A DNA stretch of 64,000 nucleotides, from the NCBI GenBank assembly GCA_024516155.1, contig JAJJXM010000048.1, positions 1 to 64,000 of the forward strand, read 5' to 3'. The position numbers and the translations under genes were made by a program. Positions 20,418 to 32,081 of this stretch are shown piece by piece (positions within the stretch are counted from its first letter, which is position 1; each line of letters opens with the position of its first letter). The notes below the pieces were generated by a model that saw only the letters and a program-made list of their open reading frames with translations, ran no database searches and was not told the origin of the DNA. The stretch comes from Pyronema omphalodes. Its lineage: Eukaryota; Ascomycota; Pezizomycetes; Pezizales; Pyronemataceae.

Positions 20418-23400
20418 TTCGAAGGGTAATATCTCAAAAGTCAATTCCGCAAGTTGTGGGGGTCGGATGTGGATGTCATATGTAGACCTGGACCTTGCTG
20501 GATAAGAAAGTAAAGTCGAAGCTCTGCTCTAGCTTTCTGCAGGTTGTACAGTAGACAGCAGCTTACAGTGTAGATCAGTTTTGCTTCTAAAATGGGAAAG
20601 TCTTGTCGTTGCCGTCGTCGTCGTCTTCGTCTTCGAGTCGCAAAATTATGGTGTTAATTTTGTCGGAGGGGCATGCGCTTCTAAGTAGACCATATCTTGC
20701 TCACCAGGTCCCTCACGAAATGAAGGTAAAAAAAAAGGCGTCGTAGTCGTATCAAGTCGTCGTCGGCGCGGGTCTTGTTCGTTGTCGCTATCGTATCACA
20801 TCACACACCACCATACACACTCACTTACGCACACACCAAGCTTCCCTTCTGTCTCGGCAAGTGTCGTCGTGTCCGTGCCTACCACCCACCCACCTACCCA
20901 CCCACCCAGAGACAAGACACAAGACAGCATCCACGCCGGGCCCTGGCCGATCTAACCGGGTATCACCATACCATTCCATGCAGCTAAGACAGGCTTTAAT
21001 CCTCCGTAGGGAAGAGCGGCGGGAGCGAACTGCTGCTGGCTATGGTACCATACATATAATTTTTTTTTCTGGGAGCTGCTGCTGCAGAGAGTGCAGAAGA
21101 AGCGGAACGGAAGCAGAAAGCAGGAAGCAGGAAGCAGATGACCCGACCGATCAGAATCAGAAGATGCAGCCGAGATGGTGAAGGTATGCATATGGTGCAT
21201 AACACCAGACATACATACGTAACCATAGACATAGAAATCTGATGATGCATTCACATGTCTTTTTGTATCATATGGTGGCAGAGATATCATACATACATAC
21301 ATATCATAAACAAAAACAATTCACCAGTTGTATTATTCAACACAAGTCATGGATTTCTAATAATAATCCCAGTCCTGATAACCCTCACAATCACAATCAC
21401 AGTACCTTCAAATCATCCCTCTATCATCCCTCTATCATCCATCATCCGCCATCCATCATTCACAATTCACAATTCATTTTATTCATTTTATAAATTTAGG
21501 ATACCATCATTAAAGACCCTAAGTTCAAGCGGCGCATCATCAAACATGCTAACCCCATCCCAGCGTTTAAATTGCGCAACTCGCAATTCATCGCTACATA
21601 AAACCACATCATGCCAAGACTATAACTCCGCCTCCGCTTGGTGACTCGCGGCCTTGGAACTTTTGGCCGATCTCCTCCGGTTTAGCACAGCCCCATTGGA
21701 ATAGAACCCCCCACCCCCATGTTCTACATAATTTTTACATCCGAGCCCGGATGCAAGGGAGGGACGAGGGGGCAATCACCATATGAACCGAACCCATCTT
21801 GGCTGCTCTGGTATTTGGCGTCAAGACTCAGGACTCGGGACTCAGGACTCAAGAGTGATGAGCATACGTACGCAAGTGAATTGTGATGAAAGCTGGAGAA
21901 GTAGAGATCTAAGGTAGATTTGTGACTTTCTATGTATGTTGCTTGAGAGCTTTCTAGATTTACGAGGCGTTGACTTGCTGAACTTGCTATGTTTCTATAT
22001 TTCTATCTTTCTATCTTGTATCTTGTATCTTGATAACCTGGGTCCTGTTAACCTGTAACCTGTTAAACTGTTAACTTGTCAACCGACTATGTAACATCCA
22101 TAGCAGCCGCCCATACATATCACCAGTTACCAAGCCGCCTTCACTTCCATATCCCTCTTAGCACCATCTACAGCACCATCCCATACATAGTACTACAGTC
22201 TACAGTCTACATACAGCACCCTACCTTCCCGAGCGCCCCATGCCCACGTACGCCTGTCGCCAGCTAGCCCACTATCTAACCCACCAGCCAGGTCCCATGC
22301 CATCCATGCCATCCACCCCATCCATGCCATCCATCCCATCCGGCCCATGCCTTATGACTAGGTCCTCCCAGGTCCTATTATGGTGTTGGTATGCCTGACA
22401 CCTGTACTGTATCCCATATCTCATATCCCATATCCCATCCCATTCAGAATGTTACAAAAAGTGACAGTACATACTGTACACGGGCATACACGCCGGCAAG
22501 TTACGTTACAGATTTTTCTTGTTGTATAATTATAACCTCATGGAACGAAAAATGAAGAATTTTTTTGCTCGGTTGAATTGTATGAGTTTCGTCTTTGTCC
22601 AGCATATGAAACGGATCCTAGGAAACGGAGAACTTAACTACGCGGCTGTATCTAGACAACATAAAAACAGAAACAGAAACTACTAATAGAAATAACAGCA
22701 CCGAAAAAAAATACTTTTATATCCCATATATCTATCGCGTTTGTTATTTCGCCACACGAAATTGAAGCCGAATTTACAGTACATACTCGAAGCTTCGAAG
22801 CTGCGGTTCTGGATCCCTTACATACAGACAGACATACATACATACATACAGACAGACAATTACAAACTTAACCCCCCTCCCCCCCCCCCCCAACACCACC
22901 ACCCCAACCCACCCCAACCCACCCCAACCCACCCCAGCCGACGCCGCCACGATCGCTTCCGAGAAAAAAGCAACGCATACCGTCGTCGCCGCATACCCGC
23001 CCACCAGAACCTTGAACTTCGAAATCGTCAATATCCCGAATCGAATCTTGGGCTAGGATACTGGAACTGGAACTACTGGAACTAGAGCTAGAGCTAGAAC
23101 TAGAGCTAGAACTAGAGCTAGAGAGATACAGCTAGAGATACAATTATAATTAACTCGATTGTACTCGTACAGTACATAAACCTACGTCTATAACCTGCTA
23201 CATACACAGATACACGGATACGGCCTACTAGATATAACTACGACCTACGACCTACTGTATACAACTATAGACCACAACTACAACTACAGCTACACCTACA
23301 CTTACGCTTACAACTACAACTACAACATACATTCTACAAGAACCGAACGGAACTGAGCTCTAGCTGTAGCTGTAGCTCAACTTAACCCGCCCTACCTGCC

Positions 23401-23717
23401 GACCTGTTCACCTGTAAAATACAATCCATACAACAAGCCATAAATCGTTGCAGTTAGATATTTTCTAAAGCTACTACACATATACTTGCGACCCTACTTC
23501 ACATTTCACATTTCATTCTCGGGAACCTGTTTTTTTTTTTTTTTTTTATCTTAACGATAACTAAAGATCTATATAACCATCAATATCATAAATATCGCAA
23601 ATATCGCAAATACAAACAACCAAAAGAAAGGAAAAATAGAAAGAGGATATCACCACGCATACACAACATATCACCGCACTGCACTACATAACACAACACA
23701 ATACAACACAACCCCAT
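20418..23717. other. 3.3-kb gene-free region between divergent PLC-like and SUR7-like genes
   Basis: This holds both 5' regions. A GTCGTCGTC-rich patch lies at about 20605-20640 and 20740-20765, CCAC/CATC repeats at 20880-20910 and 22290-22345, and a C run of 13 at 22879-22891. AGAGCTAGA repeats are at 23081-23137, and a poly-T run lies at about 23530-23547. No open frame has family or splice support. Confidence 0.5.
23081..23137 (+). repeat. 6/12-bp repeat (GAACTAGAGCTA)n
   Basis: CTAGAG and CTAGAA hexamers alternate through the array. Lengths between copies are multiples of six. Confidence 0.7.
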
Positions 23718-26676
23718 ATGTTCGATCAAACCCGACCCAACAGCAGCCACAGCCGGGGGAGCGGTATGGGTGGTAGCCATGATACCGCGACGGTATTAGA
23801 ACGAACTGAACAACATGACGCATCAGCATCAGCATCAGCAACAGCATCAGCATCAGCAACAGCAACAGCAACAGCAACAGCATCACCACCAGCAACAGCA
23901 ACATCATCACCACCAACGACAAGCAGAACACGACCCTCAACGTCACCATCAACCAACAGTAGCGACAACGACGACACCACGACAACAAAGAAACTCCCAG
24001 CCAGAACAAAAACTAAATCCCCACTTCGTATAATCAGAATAATCTCACAATTCTGTTCTTTTGCATCGGTGATATTTTTGATTTTGGTGCTTATTGGGAA
24101 TACTAGGAAGGTTAAGGCTTTGACGGATATTTATTTTTTGTCGATTGATGTTTCCAATGTAAGTCTTTTTTTTTTGCTATGTGGATAGTTGAGGGTTGAG
24201 ACGAAAGATGAAAGATGAAAGATATTGAAGCTTGGGAATTACTGGAGTTTTGGACGGCGGAGAAGAGGACCTGATATTTTCTGTCTTGCTTCGGGATAGA
24301 GATTAACATCTCTATATCTCTTCACCTAAAATAAACCCCCAATTCCTCTCTCTCCCTCTCCCCCTCTCCTCCCATCTTTCCCCTCTTCTCCCATCCCCCC
24401 ACCCCCCACATACATAAAACACAATAACCAACACCCGCACCATAGGTAATACCACGAAGCTACCCGAACGCAGTCCTAGTAAACTCCATAGCACAAACTC
24501 TAGGCTTAAGAGGCTTCTATCAAGTCGGACTATGGAACCATTGCGAAGGTTATCCGAAACAGGGAGTCACTTATTGTGCTCCTGCTAAGACTTTGTATTC
24601 TTTTGATCCGGTTACGATTTTGTTGTCCCAGTTGTTGGAGGGCGCTACTAGTAAGTGTTGCTTTTTTCTTTTTTTTTTGTTTGATTTTTGTTTTGGTTTT
24701 TGTTTTGGTTTTGGGGCGGAAAGGGGGGGGGAGGGGGGGGAGGAGGGGAGTCCTGGAGTCCTGAAGTCCTGAGTTCTGGAGTCCTGGAGTCCTGAGTTCT
24801 GGAACCTACAAATTACCAAATTACCAAACCACCAAATCACCAAACCACCAAATCACCAAACCACCAAATCACCAAAATCACAAAATCCGCAAATTATGAA
24901 ATCACCAAATTACAAACCCACCAAACCCACCAAAACATGGCAGTCCCGAGCTTGGAAGTGTTGAGGTCCCTTCCTGTCCTGGAAGTCTTGAGGACCCTAT
25001 CTGTCCTGGAACCTACAGATTACGAAATCATGAAAGCTGGAAATCATGAAAGAGCAAATCACCTAAGCTGGAAATCCCGAAATCATCAAATCACTAAAGT
25101 ACAAGTCATCAAATCGCCAACCTCCAAAACCACCAATCACCAACCTCCAAAACCACCAACCTCCAAATCCCGAAATCCAAAAACTCCCACCACAAGCCCC
25201 TCTCAACACCCCTCTCAACACCCGTCTCGAATGCCGAATACTAGCAACGAGGAAAAAATGCACCGGGTGAACGGACAAACGGATGATAATCACCCAACCT
25301 ACCAGTACCATACAAACCACCAAGGTTCCCCCCAAAAAAGAAAGATCTTCAAATGATCTGCGAAATGATCTGCGAAATGATCTTCTAATGATTTCCGGAA
25401 ATTTCAACGTATCTGAAAATCGGAGGTTGGAGACTATGAGAAATCAGCAATCTGAAATCAACATATTAGCGTATCAACATATCAACATATCAAAATATCC
25501 AAGAACCAGTAGTTATAACTCAAATCCAGAAACCAGAGACCAGAAACCAGCAACCAAACCCCACAATCCGGCAGTTGAGGAACAAACCATTCATCAACAA
25601 ACCATAACACAATCAATAATCAACTCAATACATCTTCCTACGCCGTGTGATGCACTGTCTCTATCTCTACCTCTATCTCTTTCTTCGGGGGGGGGCATTA
25701 TCATTTATGCATGATGATCGTACGGAGGGTGGGGGGTATGCAGAATATGCAGAATATGACAGGGTATGGCAGGAGATGCAGGGATCGTCGGGAATAAAAA
25801 AACAACAACTGCATGGCAGATATCGGTTGTGCATATGCATATGTATGTTGGTGGTTGCATATGGATGTGGTTGATGTTTTGGGAAGGGGGAGGGGGATGG
25901 AGGATGAGGATATGGATATGGATATGGTGGTCTGGGACTTGGAATTTGGGAATTGGGAATAGGGATACTGGATTTGCGGTTTGGGGTTGGGGTTTGGGGT
26001 TTGGGGTTGGGGTTTGGGAATTGGGATTTGGTATTAGGAACTCAAGGACTCAAGACTTAGGACTCAGGACTTTAACATTTCCTTTCTTTCCAGCAGGAAA
26101 AAAATCAGCCCTCAAAACCTCACCACTATCACAAAACCAAACCCAGCTAACATATTCCTTGTTTCCAGTTGCAATACCATCCAACATTTCCGACGCCCTA
26201 GCCATCGCCAAAAAAGCCAGTCACTGGATGTTCGGCTCATTTTTCGTCGGTCTAAGTTTCTCCCTCGTAAATTTGATCATCAGTGAATCCCCCCTCAACG
26301 CTCTTGAATTCCCTTCTAACATATCCCAACAGGTTTCTTCTCCCCAAATCACCTCCATACTTTAATCCCTCTTATCATCTCCTTCATAGCCGCATTCTTT
26401 ACAACTCTAGGCGCTATTGTCTCTACTATTCTTTACTCGGTGTTCCGCAGTGTTTTCGAAGGTGCTCCGGAATTTAATATTCGGGCCCATCTGGGGGAAC
26501 GTATGTATGCGTTTGTTTGGTTGTCGGCCGGGTTTGCGATGGTGGCGTTTTTGGTTGATGTCGCGGGTTGGTGCGTGGGTAGGAAGAGGAAGGATACGGT
26601 GAATATGGATGGGAATTTGAATGCGGGGATCGAAAGGGGGGAAAAGGGGGAGAAGAGACGGGGGAAGGATATGTAG
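23718..26676 (+). CDS. SUR7/PalI-family four-TM plasma-membrane protein
   Basis: Probable plasma-membrane protein of the SUR7/PalI family (eisosome or MCC domain, pH signalling or septum-localised relatives). Four exons: 23718-24158, 24446-24650, 26169-26282 and 26333-26676, giving 367 residues with agreeing phases. TM1 is about 107-127 (IIRIISQFCSFASVIFLILV). The extracellular loop has the family signature GLWNHCEGYPKQGVTYCAPA. TM2 is HWMFGSFFVGLSFSLVNLII, TM3 IPLIISFIAAFFTTLGAIVS and TM4 AFVWLSAGFAMVAFLVDVAG. The tail is Lys/Arg-rich. Intron 2 is 1518 bp, very long for a fungus and filled with repeats. The first about 100 residues are Ser/Ala/Thr low complexity encoded by CAGCAT/CAGCAA trinucleotides. 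The start at 23718 is the first ATG of the open frame, and a later start cannot be excluded. Confidence 0.85.
23820..23884 (+). repeat. Coding CAGCAT/CAGCAA repeat in the SUR7-like gene
   Basis: In the gene's frame the repeat reads TCA GCA / ACA GCA and codes for Ser-Ala and Thr-Ala repeats in the predicted cytoplasmic N-terminus (residues about 34-56). Length change would alter the tail without breaking the frame. Confidence 0.75.
24815..24925 (+). repeat. 16-bp repeat (ACCAAACCACCAAATC)n in intron
   Basis: About three to four copies of the 16-bp unit, flanked by half-units AATTACCA and CAAAATC. Confidence 0.7.
25980..26019 (+). repeat. GGGGTT(T) tract, quadruplex-prone, in intron
   Basis: Six runs of three or four G are separated by TT or TTT. 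On the sense strand the pre-mRNA would carry a strong G-quadruplex motif about 150 bases before the 3' splice site. It resembles, but is not, the fungal telomere repeat TTAGGG. Confidence 0.7.
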
Positions 26677-27672
26677 GGAAGGATATGCGGGCAAGGTTGA
26701 AGACAGATGAAAAGGTTGTCAATAGCTTTGCCGGAACAGGATGGGTCGATAAAGCCGATAAAGCCGACACCGAAGCTTCATTCAAAACTCGCTTCAAGAA
26801 GAAGACTTAAGCCACGCCGTCAACATACAACTGTCACAGCAGGATCAGGTACCGGAAAGTGGTCGGATGGCTGCGATAAATTTACGCATTTTGAGCATGG
26901 AACGAAGATGGGGGAAAGGAGATGGTCGATGGTCATTGGTAGATGGTAGAAGGTAGATGGTAGAAGGAAGATGGTGGAAGCATTATTCATGGCGTTTTTT
27001 TGTTGAATCTTTTTTTTGTTTTTTGTTTTTGTTTTTGGTATATTTTGTTGCTGTGAATAAATAGCCTTGTGGATGTTTTTATCGAGCCTGTGTATCTGGG
27101 GTTATGTATAGAGAGAGTATATATGTATATATACAGAGAGAGAGAGAGAGATCGGGTTGAGATTGAGGTTGGTTTTTGATATTTTGATATTTTGGTTTTT
27201 TGTTTCTTTTATTTCTTTTATTTCTTTTGTTTTTAGTTTTCGACTTTTTCGACTTTTTTCAACATAAAGCAGCAGTAGATATAGCTACAGTAGGTAACAA
27301 TAACGAGTTATGATAACTACAGAATTCGAAGATGGAAATCAATAGCTGAAAGTTGAAAGTTAAAATTCACATGTTAAAAGATATACCATACAGATGTCAT
27401 ATATAAATGGTAAATTATGAGCTATGAGTTATAAGTTATGAATAATTCGATATTTTTAGGTGACAAGATTAAACAAAAAAAAAAGATATTATATACATTC
27501 CTATTCAGCAACAATTGTTTTTCATGCCGGGATCCCATATTGCCAGTTATATACGAGCATGATGATTGATCAATAGAGCGTACCAGCTACCGGTATACTC
27601 TGCAGAGATTGATCATGTACCCGTCTGTGGTAGATCATATCAATAATCAATCACCGCATCATCATCTCTCTC

Positions 27673-27742
27673 TCTCTGTGTGTGTGTGGGGGGGCGGAGG
27701 TGGGTGGGGGGGGGGGAGGGGGGGAGGGGGGGGGGGGGGGGG
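27673..27742 (+). repeat. Extended G-rich tract
   Basis: TG repeats run into seventy bases of nearly pure G interrupted by single A, T or C. Many four-run combinations could form G-quadruplexes. Confidence 0.75.
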
Positions 27743-28078
27743 TTGAGTTGATGTTATTTTCACCATGCAACACAACACAACACACAACAAGATCTACCCT
27801 CTAGATTCTACACAAATGACATCACCATCCTATCTAACTCCAGTAAATAGTCGATATGCTTATTGTATCTTCTGAAATATTTAAGACTATGCTTGTATCG
27901 TTACAACTTACAACTTACTCGTATATGTATGTATGTGTAAAACCCCAGCAGTGTGTTTAAAATATAGTCTACTTAAGAATGGATATGTATGTATGTATGT
28001 ACTTTAATTTAGTGATGTAGATATACAGACGTGGATGTATAGGTATACATACATAAATAGCACTCGGCGTCGTTTTCT

Positions 28079-28088
<10 letters not shown>

Positions 28089-28114
<26 letters not shown>
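28089..28114 (+). repeat. (GGC)n trinucleotide repeat
   Basis: About nine GGC triplets follow a TCG repeat (28077-28088). It lies outside any supported gene. Confidence 0.8.
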
Positions 28115-28116
<2 letters not shown>

Positions 28117-31100
28117 TTGTAGTGATCTTCAATACGGTATGCGTTAGTTATGACTTGTGACTTATGACTTGTGACAACCACCACCTGGTTCCTCGGAGTT
28201 GATATTCGAGGAGGTTGGAGGTTGGAGGTTAGAGGTTGGATGTTGCAGTTTCGGTAGTAAGTATATATTGCTGATCGGTTTATCAATCCGCTACTATGTC
28301 ATGATGGATGAGTTGGATGTGTTGATAAGCGGGGTGGATAGGTATGAACCATGGTAAACTGGCGGTATATATGGGCGCGGGATCGCTGTCTGGGGGCTGG
28401 GGGCTGAGAGTTTATTGGGAGGTTTTTTTTTGCTCTTTGGTTGGAGGTTGGGGTTGGGATTGTGTAGGTGTTGATCGAGTTTGGGGGAGATGGTCGGTAT
28501 CTTTGTAGATCTGCAGGTTACAGATTACTATAGACTAACAACCACCCCCCCCCCCCCTCACCCCCACCCCCGCTTCCCCGCTTGTCACTCGTCACTCGTC
28601 ACTCATCCCGTCAACCAAGCGTAAATCGGTATTCACTACCATTAGTCTATGAATAAGTACTAAGCACAGCACCATACCTCCACAGAACAATCCACATATC
28701 ACATCCCAGATTTCTTTACAGATATAACAACCCCAGCTTCAGCTTCAGCCACGGCCTACATCCCGTTCACTGGCTTATTCATATATAATTCATAATCGTT
28801 CCCTCGAACTGAAATGGAACTATATATGTCGATTACAATTTACCTTACTAAGGATATATAAATTGATGACTGATTGATCTCTTGTATCTGTGCTTACTTG
28901 ATTTACGATATATGGAGTTTTAATAACGAGTCTTTGGGGTTAATATTATATATTGTTGGATTTTGTCGAGAGATCTTGAGAAGGTTTGAGAAACGGGGGA
29001 AGATATGGCTGCTGCATTGATTTGTCTGTTTTTCTGTCATGGATACTCATTTGATAGGCAGCGAGTTTACTGTAATTCTGTATGGCGAAAAGGAATCCTA
29101 CATAGCATCGAGAGGGATGAAGGTAGCGTTTCATCGCGTCAGGCTCTGGAATCCTGGGGGGGGGGGGGGGGCTCTGTAAGCCTCAGTAATGGCCCAGTAC
29201 ATCCCAAGGCTAGCTTTCCAGGTACTCCAGGACTTCAAGGCACTCAGAAGCGGAGCTGCGGAGGTAATACCGGGAACTAAAAAATTACGTCGGGGAGTAA
29301 ACAGACTGATATATATGGACTGTGCATAGAATTCTTATGTGGATATTCGTGACCTGAATTGGGGCAGATGGCCCATATAATCGCAGTGCAGTTGAAGCCG
29401 AATGCCCCCCCCCCCCCCCCCACACACACACTCTCTCTCTTACTCTGACTCCCTCTTGAATAAACTGGACTATACCGTGATAGTCTCTTCGTCGTTATTA
29501 TCGATTATACTGGAATACATAAGCAGTGCATAATATAGGCAAAACTAGCTAGCTATGTACCATGTAAACCGTGCACAGTTTAGGATAGAGAAACGACAGT
29601 CTTGATATTTCTAGACCTTGAAAATAGATAGCAGAGAAGAGGAATTTGGAGAAGAGAATAGCAGAGCAGAGTTGGGTTGAGTTGAGTTGAGTCTGAGAGC
29701 TGCAAGATGAGATCTGTAGATACGTCTGTAGATTCTGTAGTCTGTCAACATAAGAATCATGGGATATCACTGACATATCCCAATATCCTGGGAGCTTGGG
29801 AGCCCGGGAGCCTGGGATTTTATACCGTCATAATCCATAACCCATTTACCTTCTTATACCACGTTATAAATCATATGTAATACCACAGGCTATGAAGAGG
29901 GAATTGTGGTGGATGCTGAAGGCGGTGACCAGGATATGACAGGACAAGGGGGAGACTGAAGAAGTCCTCTTTCTTAATTCTCTTGTTTTTTTTTCTCATG
30001 TTATTTCTTTTCTATACTTTGTTTGACGGGTTATATGGGTGTAGGAGATTGGGGGGGGGGGGGGGCTCATTAGGTGGTTTAGATCACTGGGACGGGATTC
30101 GGATATTGTTTTAGTCCTGCATGGGCCTTTTAGGCCTCGGTCAGCGTATGATTCAATAAATAAATAAATTCCAAAAATCAAAAAAACCACACCAGCACCC
30201 TAGAAGTTCCAACATCCACAATACATACATACATTATCACCTCCCATTATCCTATGTAAATATTCCCAATCATAAATTCATAACTCAGACGATAGAAATA
30301 AACTCAAGTTAGATCCAGTGAGTTCTTGACTCTGTAAGTAGATATAGATGTATAATATATCTTTAATACACTGATAGTTGCTGAACTATTCCTTATAAGT
30401 TATCAGCAACGTGTAAATTTTAACTTGCAATCATAGCTGATGATCTAGATGGTTTGTATGTATGTAATAATGGATATCCAAAAAGAAAAAACATACTAAC
30501 TTTCCCAGCTTCCCAGCTTTCCCAACTTTCCAGCTTCCCCGGGGTTTTTCCGGAACTCCTCGTTTTTGCCGTATGTAAAACGACTATGCAATGGCATTCT
30601 ATGGCATAAATAGACTCATGCAACGTAAGTACTAACTTATTAAGGTCTTTTTACTTGACTTTTCTTGTCTTGTCTTTACTTTGTCTTTATTTTGTCTTGT
30701 CTGTTCTTTTTCTCATTTTTTGTCTTATCCTCGTCTTATCGCAATCTCAATTTCCAAAGACAAGAAGAAAAAAAAAACGGTATACTCCAGAGTCTAGTCT
30801 TAACATCTCAATATCTTAATAGATGATAACCCCACTCTTCAAAACTTCAGATAACCCATCAATACACACACACACAACTGCCCACCTACCCACCCACCCA
30901 CCCACCCACCTCTAATCCCCAACCCGAATCACCTATCACGAAACCCACGAATCTGCCTCAAGAATTACGTTACAGCATAACATTCCGCACCTTGCTACTC
31001 TCTCATGTTCGATATTTTCGATATCTATCCACAACCACAATTTCAGCAGCCAGGATGCAGGGTTTATTTTATAGTTTATAGTTTACATATATACCATCAC

Positions 31101-31142
31101 AGCACATCGCATCGCAGAGCAGGGGCGGGGCGGGTACTCTAG

Positions 31143-31191
31143 TCTAATCTAATCTAATCTAATCTAATCTAATCTAATCTAATCTAATCTA
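31143..31191 (+). repeat. Pentanucleotide array (TCTAA)n, about 10 copies
   Basis: A perfect array flanked on both sides by TCTAG variants. Confidence 0.9.
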
Positions 31192-32081
31192 GTCTAGGTT
31201 AAAATTACAGTGTTACGGTAAAAATCGACGTCAAGTTAAGTTAAGTGATTCAAGTCAATCATAAGCCAATGAAATATCACGAGCTGCTACAGATTTAGTA
31301 TTACAGATTATACTGGATAGGTAGGTAGGTAGGTAGGTAGGTATAAGTATGTACTTAGGTAGGTATTATATACAACATGTATATATTTCTATTTCTACTT
31401 CTACTTCATATGATTTATTTTTTGTCCATAGATAATTATGATAAACGTAGACTTGATACTTAAATACTTGATATTAAACACTATTTTTTTTACGTAGCTG
31501 TTCATTTTCCTGCTTATGTTCTCTGTCTTGCAGTTGCTGTCATATTAACGGATAATGTAGCCTGCTGAGAAAGGTATGACGAAATGCGAGAAGGTATATA
31601 TATATATAACTCAATACCAATTCACCTTACTTGAACGTATTGAATAAATCCATCAACATCATTATCAACATCATCAACAATATCAACCACATCGAACAAA
31701 ACAAACAAGACCTCACTTCAAAATCACCACAACCACCATCTTTCATTCACCATTCCCAAATCCCCACTATTCAGAGCCAACGCGACTTCACTTTAAAATC
31801 ATAACCTTTTACATTCCTAAATACCACATAACCTAAACAATACTATGCTACCTTATTCTTTGTAGATTTCCATATCTTTATTCCTTGCTCTTTTTGCCTA
31901 TTTCTTTACTATTCATAACGTCTTCTTTACTCTTCTTATCTCATGGCTGGTTGTCAGATCTCAATCTCCCGCTGCACAACACAGACAGACACACCCCCTT
32001 CCTCCTTCCCCCTTCCCACCCCTTCCCCCTCCTCACCACCCACCCACCCACCCACCTTACACCGCATCTACAATCCACCCT

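Larger units (their letters stand above)
24651..26168 (+). other. 1518-bp repeat-filled intron of the SUR7-like gene
   Basis: The intron runs from GTAAGTG to CTTGTTTCCAG. It contains G runs (24719-24755), GAGTCCT/GAGTTCT repeats (24744-24800), a long tract of ACCAAATC/ACCAAACC units (about 24815-24925) with drifted copies to 25190, and a G run at about 25687-25694. A telomere-like G-rich tract lies at 25980-26019. Open frames within it are low complexity. I cannot rule out that part of it is retained, or that further exons exist. Confidence 0.65.
26677..32081. other. 5.4-kb gene-free region
   Basis: This lies between the converging SUR7-like gene (plus) and nuc-2 (minus), so only 3' UTRs are expected. 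It contains AG repeats (27138-27150), TGTG/G-rich sequence (27673-27742), GGC triplets (28089-28114), a C run of 14 (28544-28557) and a G run of 16 (29156-29171). A C run of 17 (29405-29421), a G run of 15 (30051-30065), CCCA repeats (about 30890-30910), TCTAA repeats (31143-31191) and TAGG repeats (31318-31342) follow. No supported gene was seen. Confidence 0.55.

Noticed and set aside
25980..26019. Ciliate-like telomere repeat (GGGGTTT)
   Set aside because: Too short, irregular TT/TTT spacing, and inside a gene's intron; treated as a G-quadruplex-prone repeat.
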